A stretch of DNA of 19,561 bases, taken from the NCBI GenBank assembly GCA_964555235.1, contig CAZKRU010000076.1, positions 1-19,561 on the forward strand, read 5' to 3'. The DNA is from CAZKRU01 sp964555235 (GTDB lineage Bacteria; Verrucomicrobiota; Verrucomicrobiia; Methylacidiphilales; CAMAQI01). Made by a program: the position numbers and the translations under genes. The notes beneath the pieces were generated by a model. The model was given only the letters and a program-made list of their open reading frames with translations. It was not told the DNA's origin and ran no database searches. Every line of letters starts with the position of its first letter. The first letter of the stretch is position 1. Positions 6,891 through 12,959 of this stretch are shown here, piece by piece.

Positions 6891-7214
6891 TCAGTCCTTT
6901 CTTGATGGGGCGATTGCTAGATGTTTTTTCAACTCGTCCAACGAGGCAAAGCGGTCACCAGACTCAATCATTTCTGCCTTCTCCAATAAAACATGGAGGT
7001 TTTCAACATTCGGTGTTCCGTCGGGAATAAGTTCAAAGGTCTCGGATGAGAAAAATCCTTTTCCCTTCTTAATTCTGCCTATGTATTTCTGGCCCAAGTG
7101 ATCACAAAACTGATACTCACAATTTTTAACGTCGATGGTCTCGATCCAGTTTGGCGGATTACTGGGGGAGTCAAATGTCTCGATCACTGGATCGTCTCTG
7201 AGAATCAGCATCAT
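6891..7214 (-). CDS. Small hypothetical protein
   Basis: A 107-residue protein with no family I recognise. It begins MMLILRDDPVIETFDSPSNPPNW. Its middle has a GQKYIGRIKKGKGFF segment, probably a beta hairpin, and it ends in a helical part with ENLHVLLEKAEMI and SLDELKKHL. There is no signal peptide or membrane segment. It abuts the rhodanese gene (2 bp gap), and this coupling is the main reason to treat it as real. A perfect 12-bp palindrome (7240-7251) lies 25 bp upstream of its start and might be an operator. Confidence 0.6.
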   Translation of the reverse strand: MMLILRDDPVIETFDSPSNPPNWIETIDVKNCEYQFCDHLGQKYIGRIKKGKGFFSSETFELIPDGTPNVENLHVLLEKAEMIESGDRFASLDELKKHLAIAPSRKD

Positions 7215-7239
7215 ATTGTCTCACCGAAACATTATTCAA

Positions 7240-7251
7240 CCGACCGGTCGG
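7240..7251. promoter_or_regulatory. 12-bp perfect palindrome CCGACCGGTCGG
   Basis: A perfect dyad lies 25 bp upstream of the small hypothetical/rhodanese/DUF7674-like operon. Its 10-bp core CGACCGGTCG recurs at 17953-17962 in the SPFH leader. It could be an operator for a dimeric regulator, but GC-rich palindromes of this size also arise by chance. Confidence 0.25.
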
Positions 7252-7336
7252 CTCCGAAAGGATTCGGAGCAGGTCATCCTTAAAAAGCTCGAAACTTTTT
7301 CTCCCATGCGATCTCAAATTATCAAGGATATCTGAT

Positions 7337-7367
7337 CGACTCAAGGTCTATCCTTGAATCGTTCTTT
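7337..7367 (+). terminator. Terminator-like hairpin with T-rich tail
   Basis: CGACTCAAGG (7337-7346) pairs with CCTTGAATCG (7352-7361) at 9 of 10 positions around a TCTAT loop, and TTCTTT follows on the plus strand. No intact plus-strand gene precedes it. A short plus-strand frame ending at 7335 in LKKLETFSPMRSQIIKDI lies directly upstream and might be the 3' remnant of a lost gene. An alternative outer pairing, TCAAGGATA (7322-7330) with TATCCTTGA (7349-7357), competes. Confidence 0.4.
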
Positions 7368-7370
7368 ATC

Positions 7371-7401
7371 TCTCTCTGCGATCTCGGCGATCTCTGCGCG
7401 G
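7371..7401. repeat. Intergenic phrase-like repeat, GCGATCTC type
   Basis: GCGATCTC occurs twice, 9 bp apart (7378 and 7387), inside a C/T/G-rich stretch of CTCTGCG and CGGCGA blocks. I know strings of this style (short near-repeats of CTCTGCG) from intergenic DNA of many Verrucomicrobiota and Planctomycetota. No gene overlaps it. Confidence 0.5.
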
Positions 7402-7415
7402 AAAAATCCCCTCCT

Positions 7416-7694
7416 CTAGTGTACTGAGTCCAAAATATTGTATCTTATGCCAGAAGGGATTTTGGCTGCAATTCGAGGCGTGAGTGCCGGGTTTTATCTG
7501 AACGATAAGACCCAAGCGAACAACGAAGAAGACGGCCAAAAGAACTCTGGCCCCAAGGGTTGCAGTGAAAAAGGCCCGCCCCCGGCGTTGCTCGTCGCTC
7601 ACAGATCGCTGCGGATAGGCTCACTCCTCTCGCCTTGGGTTCGGGCCTTTTTGACTGCAACATAAGATGCACTATTTTGGACTCAGTACACTAG
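7416..7694. mobile_element. MITE-like element with 34-bp terminal inverted repeats
   Basis: The 279-bp segment is bounded by 34-bp inverted repeats (7416-7449 and 7661-7694) that match at 32 of 34 positions. The ends begin CTAGTGTACTGAGTCCAAAA. Each end carries a TA dinucleotide one base in (7417-7418 and 7692-7693), compatible with the TA target duplication made by IS630/Tc1-mariner-type transposases. That assignment is inference. No transposase fits inside, so the element would be non-autonomous. A second inverted pair of 20 bp (7559-7578 and 7642-7661, 19 of 20 matches) is nested in the right half and abuts the right terminal repeat. The short frames inside read through both repeats and look non-genuine. 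The gene-free stretch 7215-7746 consists of this element, the hairpin at 7337 and the GCGATCTC repeat. Confidence 0.8.
7559..7661. repeat. Nested 20-bp inverted repeat inside the MITE-like element
   Basis: GTTGCAGTGAAAAAGGCCCG (7559-7578) and its inverted partner (7642-7661) differ at one position. They enclose 63 bp and share base 7661 with the right terminal repeat. This may be a long RNA/DNA hairpin or a trace of a smaller element within the larger one. Confidence 0.75.
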
Positions 7695-7746
7695 TAGAGT
7701 AGAAATTTTTCTAGCTACCAAAGCATTCCTCGCTAAGAATTCTTCC

Positions 7747-7956
7747 ATGTTACGTGGCGTCGCTTCTTCAACGTTATGCGTCCTTGCGCTGACCCTGATT
7801 CTCGGGGGGTGTGCGAGTGGCCCCAATAAGGATGGTTTGAGCGGGCCATCCATTGATCCCCCCAATGAAGACTATTATGGAAGCGGTCACAGTCGCACCA
7901 CCACCAATACGGATGAAGTGAACGTCGGACTCGGTCGTTACAAAAAAACTTTTTGA
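7747..7956 (+). CDS. Small lipoprotein, function unknown
   Basis: This 69-residue precursor starts MLRGVASSTLCVLALTLILGGCAS: a positively charged n-region, a hydrophobic core and a lipobox ILGGC. Cleavage by signal peptidase II before Cys22 would leave a lipidated, hydrophilic tail of about 48 residues rich in Gly, Ser, Asn and Asp. No domain is recognisable. There is no strong Shine-Dalgarno before the ATG at 7747. It lies 52 bp beyond the MITE-like element, so its promoter is in or next to that element, and 11 bp before the DUF2237 gene. Confidence 0.7.
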   Translation: MLRGVASSTLCVLALTLILGGCASGPNKDGLSGPSIDPPNEDYYGSGHSRTTTNTDEVNVGLGRYKKTF

Positions 7957-7967
7957 TTTCCCCTGCC

Positions 7968-8333
7968 ATGTCCCATGCCACCAATGTCCTCGGCACTCCT
8001 CTTCAGGGATGTTGCTCCTCTCCTAAAACCGGATTCTATCGGGATGGATTCTGTCATACCGGTCCGGGCGATCGGGGTCTTCATGTTGTCTGCGTTGAAC
8101 TGACGGAGGAATTTCTCGCCTTCTCCAAACGCCAGGGAAATGATCTGAGCACTCCGGTTCCCGAATTTGGATTTCCCGGCCTACACCCGGGAGACCGCTG
8201 GTGTCTTTGCGTCTCGCGATGGAAAGACGCGCTCGATGTCGGATATGCCCCTCGTGTCGTCCTTGAAGCCACCCATATTTCTGCCTTGGAATATGTCTCC
8301 CTCGAGGAATTACAGAAATATGCACTGAAGTAA
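7968..8333 (+). CDS. DUF2237 family protein
   Basis: This 121-residue protein shows the whole DUF2237 signature: NVLGTPLQGCCSSPKTGFYRDG (6-27), GDRGLHVVCVELTEEFLAFS (34-53), GNDLSTPVPEFGFPGLHPGDRWCLC (57-81), RW (84-85) and an ATHISALEYV helix (101-110). The conserved Cys residues (15, 16, 29, 42, 79, 81) suggest metal or redox chemistry, but the biochemical role of the family is unknown. The first ATG in frame with the motif is at 7968. A TTG at 7953 is possible but adds MISPA without gain. It ends 3 bp before the convergent tonB stop, with no terminator between them. Confidence 0.92.
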   Translation: MSHATNVLGTPLQGCCSSPKTGFYRDGFCHTGPGDRGLHVVCVELTEEFLAFSKRQGNDLSTPVPEFGFPGLHPGDRWCLCVSRWKDALDVGYAPRVVLEATHISALEYVSLEELQKYALK

Positions 8334-8336
8334 TTC

Positions 8337-9035
8337 TCACTGAAGATCGAAGCGGATCGGAATATGCGCTTCAGAGCGGATCGAAATTCCTGCGGCTTGG
8401 CTTGGGCGAAATTTCCATCGCAAGACCGCTTTCACCGCAGCCGCGTCCAAATCGGCATGGCCACTGGAGTCAATCACCTCGACCCGGCTCGGATTTCCTT
8501 TTTCATCAATGAAAACGTGGAGTCGAACTTTTCCCTCCGCTTTTCGATGTCGTGCGGATTCCGGATAAAGGGGAGGCGGGTTCCGGAGATAATCGGGCTT
8601 CTCCACAAATACGGCTCCCGAATCGGAGTGCGCCGTCGTCTGATCCTTTCCTGGTTTTTTAGAGCTTCCATCTCCGCGTTCCGGAGTTGTCGGAGTCGGT
8701 TTGGGCGTGGAAACCACCGGTGAAGGTTCCAGAGCCGGCATTGACTCTGGCTTTACCACTTCAGACTTGTGTGAGATGACAGGAGATTCTGGAATCACTT
8801 CCTCGACCATGGCCTCCGGCTCGGGCGGGGGAGTGATCGGAGGAATGGATGGCTCCGGAGGTGTCACCGTCGGAGAGGATTCAAGAGCGGGAGCCGCCGC
8901 AATCAAATTCACTTCCATGCTGCTTTCCCCGACCTGAATTCCATAGTGCGCCGGCTCCGTAAACGTCCAGGCTCCGACCGCAAGCACGCCTCCATGGACC
9001 GCGATGGAGAAAAGAATGCTTTGCGAAAATTTCAC
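8337..9035 (-). CDS. tonB: Energy transducer TonB
   Basis: TonB carries proton-motive-force energy from ExbB-ExbD to outer-membrane receptors. This 232-residue protein has one N-terminal membrane anchor (about 7-25, with His14 in it as in many TonBs). A Pro/Glu/Ser-rich periplasmic spacer (about 52-118) follows, then a C-terminal TonB_C domain (about 153-231) containing YPESAR (157-162), GKVRLHVFIDEKG, DLDAAAVKAVLRWKFRP and the closing IPIRFDLQ strand. The ATG overlaps the exbD stop by 4 nt (ATGA), giving translational coupling. It is the last gene of the iron-uptake operon, so it presumably serves the receptor at the head of that operon. Confidence 0.94.
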   Translation of the reverse strand: MKFSQSILFSIAVHGGVLAVGAWTFTEPAHYGIQVGESSMEVNLIAAAPALESSPTVTPPEPSIPPITPPPEPEAMVEEVIPESPVISHKSEVVKPESMPALEPSPVVSTPKPTPTTPERGDGSSKKPGKDQTTAHSDSGAVFVEKPDYLRNPPPLYPESARHRKAEGKVRLHVFIDEKGNPSRVEVIDSSGHADLDAAAVKAVLRWKFRPSQAAGISIRSEAHIPIRFDLQ

Positions 9036-9448
9036 GACCCCTTTTTCGGTTTGGTTTCAATCGCGACCTTTGTAATGCCTGCCTGACGAACCAGATCCAG
9101 CGCGCGAATGGCCAGGCCAAAATCGGCTTTTTCGTCCCCATTGATAAAAATCCGGATTTCCGGATCCTTCTGACGAAGCGCTTTCAATCGATCCGGGAGC
9201 GCCGCGAGGGAGACCGCTTCTTTGTCTAGATAAAGTTCCCCGACTTCGGTGACACTGATGGCCACGTGATGTTTGCGATCTTGCGGGGAACCTGTGGAAG
9301 CCACGGGAAGATTCACGGGAATCCCTTTGTTCTTGATCATGGAGAGCGAGACCATGACAAAAGTCGCCAAGAGAAAAAACATGATGTCGATCAGGGGAAT
9401 GATCTCAATCCGCGCCCGTCGCGCTCCGCGTGGTGAGGGAATAATCAT
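9032..9448 (-). CDS. exbD: Biopolymer transport protein ExbD/TolR
   Basis: This 138-residue protein has a short cytoplasmic N terminus (RGARRARIEI) and one membrane helix, IIPLIDIMFFLLATFVMVSLS, holding the invariant proton-carrying Asp21. A periplasmic domain with VAISVTEVGELYLDK, RIFINGDEKADFG and ALDLVRQAGITKVAIET follows, all typical of ExbD/TolR. It partners ExbB in the proton-driven motor that energises TonB. It overlaps exbB upstream and tonB downstream by 4 nt each. Membership in a siderophore operon with tonB favours ExbD over TolR. Confidence 0.94.
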   Translation of the reverse strand: MIIPSPRGARRARIEIIPLIDIMFFLLATFVMVSLSMIKNKGIPVNLPVASTGSPQDRKHHVAISVTEVGELYLDKEAVSLAALPDRLKALRQKDPEIRIFINGDEKADFGLAIRALDLVRQAGITKVAIETKPKKGS

Positions 9449-10068
9449 TTCTTTTCTGCCAACGATTCTGGAGCGTGCCCGACCAGCATCAACTCCAACT
9501 GGGTCGTGGCATCTTCGATTTCACGCCGCGCTTCTTCCAATTTCGCGTTCAAGTAATTGAAGGGAATCAATGCGGTGATGGCGACCCCGAGTCCGAAGGC
9601 CGTCGCAATCAAGGCCTCGGCAATTCCCCCGGTGATCGCCGTCGGGGCCTCCAACTCTGAAGCCCCCAAGAGCCCGAAGGATTGAATCATTCCGATGACC
9701 GTTCCGAGAAGTCCGAGTAATGGCGCGAGGGTGATGATCGTATCCAATACAGGGAGCCCGCGATTGAATCGTTTGAGCTCCTGGCTCGCGGCATGCAACA
9801 CCGCATGAGAGAGGGATCGTTCCCGATGGGAAAGCGCATAAGTCAAAACCCGGGCAACGAAATCATTGGTGCCTGCTCCGGTCTTGCGCGCTTCGTCCCA
9901 AGCTCCGGTTTCTACTTGAAAGAGGAGTTGCTCCACAATTTCTGGCTGCCGGCTTTGATGCTCTCGAATCATAAAAACAATTCGATCGATCACCACCGCA
10001 ACGGCAACGATGGAAGTGAGTAAAATCGGCCACATAATCGGGCCGCCTTTGATAAAGAGCTGTATCAT
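9445..10068 (-). CDS. exbB: MotA/TolQ/ExbB proton channel protein ExbB
   Basis: This 207-residue protein has three membrane segments. The first is near the N terminus (IMWPILLTSIVAVAVVIDRIVFMI, 11-34). The other two lie in the C-terminal half (LDTIITLAPLLGLLGTVIGMI and GIAEALIATAFGLGVAITALIPF). The motif APLLGLLGTVIGMIxxF is the MotA/TolQ/ExbB hallmark. It forms the multimeric channel around ExbD. AAGGGA is about 5 nt before the ATG, and the start overlaps the PepSY gene stop by 4 nt. Confidence 0.94.
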   Translation of the reverse strand: MIQLFIKGGPIMWPILLTSIVAVAVVIDRIVFMIREHQSRQPEIVEQLLFQVETGAWDEARKTGAGTNDFVARVLTYALSHRERSLSHAVLHAASQELKRFNRGLPVLDTIITLAPLLGLLGTVIGMIQSFGLLGASELEAPTAITGGIAEALIATAFGLGVAITALIPFNYLNAKLEEARREIEDATTQLELMLVGHAPESLAEKK

Positions 10069-11195
10069 TTTTTCCCTTGGATGAATTTGAAAAGTCGACG
10101 AACACTCAACGAAAATCCAGTATAAACTAACAAAGAAGCCCCCCCGGATGCAAGCATGGCTAGCGTCTGTCCTGCGATCCCTCCGGCCTCACCGGTATGA
10201 ATCCATCGCGCCCAGAACCGCGCTTTACGTCCCGCGTTGAAACTTTCATAGGGCTCCCAGCGAAGAATTTCGCCGCTTTTGGAATCCAAAGTGAGTGAAG
10301 ATTTCATATCGGGACGACTGCCATCCCCTTGATCAATCAAAAAGGTCAGAGACTTTCCCGGAGCATTCGGAAATCGAACCGAAATACTCTTCCAATCGGC
10401 ACCCTGTTGCTCTGCCCGCACCCAAAGTGGATCCAAGGTTCCCGTCGTCCATCCTTGAACTTTTGTGACGCGACCCGCCATCTCCCCTCCCCCTTCACGC
10501 GCGGGTGGCGCTTCATTTCCCGTCAACTGATACAGAAGCCGAGTGGCCCAGGGATAAGAAATCAGGACTCCGGTCAACACAATGAAAAAAAGAATGGGCG
10601 CGAGCCAAAATCCAATCGAATTATGCCAATTCCAATCCCGTGCTTTTCCCTCAAGGTCGATTCGCGGAATGCCGACCGATTGAAAATTCTTCTGACTCCA
10701 AGGCCGTGGCCACCAGAGATAAATCCCGCTCACGACGAGAAAAAGAAAGGCGAGATTGCACGCTCCGGTGATTCCCTTTCCCCAGACACGATTTTCTCCA
10801 TGAGTCCCCAACCAACGATGCCAATCCGTGACTTCGTGAAAAAAAGTGCGAGCCGCTTTTGATCCTTCTCCTACAATTTCCCCCGTGTAGGGATTCGCAA
10901 AAAACACCCCTTCCCGACCCAATCCAACTATTGCAGGCAACGAAGGATCTGATTTCAAGATAAGATTCCCAGGGATTCCCTGGGGACGAGCTTCCCTCAC
11001 CTTTTCAAGAAGCGCTTCCGGAGAAAGTCGTGGCGTTCCTCTGAAAACTTCCACGGTCGGTGCGGCATCCGCCCAAGCGGTCATTTGGCGCTCATACGCG
11101 AGCAAGACTCCAGTGACGGACATCACCAGAACCACCGCACCCGCCACGACTCCCGCGACGAGATGCATCCAAAAGACAACCTTTCGCGCGCTCAT
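10065..11195 (-). CDS. PepSY-associated inner-membrane protein (PiuB/FpvG-like, iron-related)
   Basis: This 376-residue protein has four predicted membrane helices: the N terminus (LVAGVVAGAVVLVMSVTGVLL), NLAFLFLVVSGIYLWWPR, the segment WLAPILFFIVLTGVLISYPW, and near the C terminus LASGGASLLVYTGFSLSVRR. It also has the motif HRWLG (in DWHRWLGTHGENR) and His residues at the membrane edges (WNWHNSIGF, RWIHTGEAGG). This is the PepSY_TM family, to which Pseudomonas PiuB and FpvG belong. FpvG is implicated in reducing Fe(III)-siderophore in the periplasm, and the family is often proposed to pass electrons through haem. The context between the dioxygenase/TPR pair and ExbB fits iron release from an imported siderophore. 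It overlaps its neighbours by 4 nt. Confidence 0.9.
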   Translation of the reverse strand: MSARKVVFWMHLVAGVVAGAVVLVMSVTGVLLAYERQMTAWADAAPTVEVFRGTPRLSPEALLEKVREARPQGIPGNLILKSDPSLPAIVGLGREGVFFANPYTGEIVGEGSKAARTFFHEVTDWHRWLGTHGENRVWGKGITGACNLAFLFLVVSGIYLWWPRPWSQKNFQSVGIPRIDLEGKARDWNWHNSIGFWLAPILFFIVLTGVLISYPWATRLLYQLTGNEAPPAREGGGEMAGRVTKVQGWTTGTLDPLWVRAEQQGADWKSISVRFPNAPGKSLTFLIDQGDGSRPDMKSSLTLDSKSGEILRWEPYESFNAGRKARFWARWIHTGEAGGIAGQTLAMLASGGASLLVYTGFSLSVRRLFKFIQGKK

Positions 11196-12268
11196 GCTGT
11201 CATTTCCATTCGTTGCTGGATCATTCCTTCGATGCGGTCCCTAACTCGGCTCATCTCCTGATAGCGCTGAATCAGCGTCTCCACCAAATCACGATCTGAA
11301 GAAGTCAGGAGAAGATTGGAGATTCGGCGATGAATCATCGCTTCCGAAACTCGAAACGCGTCACGCATCGCTTCTGCCAGCAGAGGATCCATGACAATTC
11401 CTCCCTGGACGTTTTCCCCTTCCAAAAATTCCTCCAAAAACTCCGTCAGAAAATGCGGCAAATGAACCTGATAAAATCGGAGCCCGAAACAAAAGAAGAC
11501 CCGAGCCAGCGGAATAAACTCAGAAACACCTTGCTCCTTCCAGTCCTGGGCCAAGCGAATTCCCGCCTCGACGATATCGGTCACTTCTGAAACTCGATCG
11601 GGAAGCACTTCTTCCGAAAAACATCCTGCATCCACCTGGTTGCCGATCGCTAAACAGAGCAACTGTCGGGTCTTGAGTCCGATTTCTGCCGCGTGACGGT
11701 CCGTTCGTTCTTCCGCCTGCACTTCCGAAAGAATGCGCCGCGCCTCGGCTTCAATCGGAACGTCTTTTCCCCCTTCATGAAATTGAATCGTCGCCTGATT
11801 CGCCCAGATTCCCGCTCTCAAAAAAAAGGAGCCCGGAACCTCGTCCGTTAGCACCGCTTGAGCCTCTTGAAAAGAACGCAATGACTCCCGATCGTTTCCT
11901 TGCTTCATCAATGTCACACCGCGATTCGTCCAGGCCACCACGCGGCGCTGGCGAAATGCCTCATGCGTTTCGACGGGAAGTTTTTCCAAATGTTCCAACG
12001 CCACATCAAAACAGCGAACAGATTCCACGAGCCGTTCCTCGCCTCCCAATCGGGACAAGGCCTCGCCCCGATTCAGCCAGCCGGCAGCCAGCCCATAGCG
12101 GGACCATGGATTTTCCTCCAAGGGAAAACGGTTTCGGAGTTCAATCGCCCCTTCAAACCAAGGGAGTGCCCCCAGGGCTCCATCCGGTTCTTCCAAAAGT
12201 GAAATTCCCCGACGAGTCCAGGCGGATGCCAATGCTTCTCGTTGCTCTAAACTCAAATTTCCGTCCAT
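11192..12268 (-). CDS. TPR-like helical repeat protein of the iron operon
   Basis: A 358-residue cytosolic protein without signal peptide or membrane helix. The first half is made of helix pairs of TPR type: AWTRRGISLLEE, AAGWLNRGEALSRLGG with SVRCFDVALEHLEKL, then AWTNRGVTLMKQGNDRESLRSFQEAQ, and AGIWANQATIQFHEGG. The recurring W-x-N-R-G-x-x-L pattern marks four repeats, roughly residues 14-165. The second half is acidic and helical, without a recognised domain. A repeat protein (PA4516) also sits beside piuC in Pseudomonas, so the pairing of a TPR-like protein with the PiuC dioxygenase recurs. Its role is unknown. Its start overlaps the piuC end by 16 nt and its end overlaps the PepSY gene by 4 nt. 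Confidence 0.85.
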   Translation of the reverse strand: MDGNLSLEQREALASAWTRRGISLLEEPDGALGALPWFEGAIELRNRFPLEENPWSRYGLAAGWLNRGEALSRLGGEERLVESVRCFDVALEHLEKLPVETHEAFRQRRVVAWTNRGVTLMKQGNDRESLRSFQEAQAVLTDEVPGSFFLRAGIWANQATIQFHEGGKDVPIEAEARRILSEVQAEERTDRHAAEIGLKTRQLLCLAIGNQVDAGCFSEEVLPDRVSEVTDIVEAGIRLAQDWKEQGVSEFIPLARVFFCFGLRFYQVHLPHFLTEFLEEFLEGENVQGGIVMDPLLAEAMRDAFRVSEAMIHRRISNLLLTSSDRDLVETLIQRYQEMSRVRDRIEGMIQQRMEMTA

Positions 12269-12945
12269 TGTCGCAACAAATTATGATAGACCCCGGTCAA
12301 CTGAACCGCCGTTTGTGTCGCCACCGGATTCTCGGCCAAATCTCGTCCGAGCCGTTGAATCGCCAGATCCAGATCAAAAAGTAAGCCTCGCTGGGTGTCA
12401 TCGCGAATCATGCTCTGCAACCAGAAAAACGAACAAATCCGCGCCCCACGAGTCACCGGCTTAACGTGGTGCAAACTGGTGGCGGGGTACAAGACCATGT
12501 GACCGGGCGGCAGTTTCACCTGATGGACCCCATACGTATCCTCCACGCAAAGCTCCCCGCCCTCATATTCCTCCGGTCCCGCAAAGAAGAGCGTCGCTGA
12601 AATATCCGTTCGGATCCGATGCGGCGTTCCGGGAATCTGCCGGATTGCATTATCAACATGGGTCCCAAATGATTGTCCTCCCGAATACTGATTGAAGAGC
12701 GGAGGAAAAACATGCAAGGGCAACGCCGCCGAGAGAAAGAGCGTATTCTTGCTGAGTGAGGCAAGGATCATCTCTCCCAATTGACGCGCGGCAGGATGTC
12801 CTTCCGGGATTTGGAGATTATCCTTCGCCTTGGCCGATTGATGACCCGCCGTGACGCGGCCATCCACCCACTCGGCCTGATCGAGGATTTGTCGTGCTTG
12901 AGCGACTTGCTCAGTGTTGAGGACATCGGGAATCGTGATTAACAT
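12253..12945 (-). CDS. piuC: Fe(II)/2-oxoglutarate dioxygenase, PiuC/YbiX (PKHD hydroxylase) family
   Basis: This 230-residue protein is close to the 225-230 of E. coli YbiX and Pseudomonas PiuC. It shows the N-terminal LNTEQVAQARQILDQAEWVDGRVTAG, then KxNLQ (41-45), and FNQYSGGQSFGTHVDNA with the metal ligands His96 and Asp98. Further on are SATLFFAGPEEYEGGEL, the third ligand His159 in YPATSLHHV, and TRGAR (165-169), whose Arg169 should hold 2-oxoglutarate. The family is iron-repressed and encoded next to catechol-type siderophore receptors; its substrate is not settled. The start is 14 bp after the receptor stop, so it is cotranscribed. Confidence 0.94.
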   Translation of the reverse strand: MLITIPDVLNTEQVAQARQILDQAEWVDGRVTAGHQSAKAKDNLQIPEGHPAARQLGEMILASLSKNTLFLSAALPLHVFPPLFNQYSGGQSFGTHVDNAIRQIPGTPHRIRTDISATLFFAGPEEYEGGELCVEDTYGVHQVKLPPGHMVLYPATSLHHVKPVTRGARICSFFWLQSMIRDDTQRGLLFDLDLAIQRLGRDLAENPVATQTAVQLTGVYHNLLRQWTEI

Positions 12946-12959
12946 GGAATCCTTCGTAC

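Noticed and set aside
7366..7672. Short frames inside the MITE-like element, one with a hydrophobic stretch
   Set aside because: They cross both terminal and nested inverted repeats, and their ends are set by repeat sequence. No transposase motif is present.
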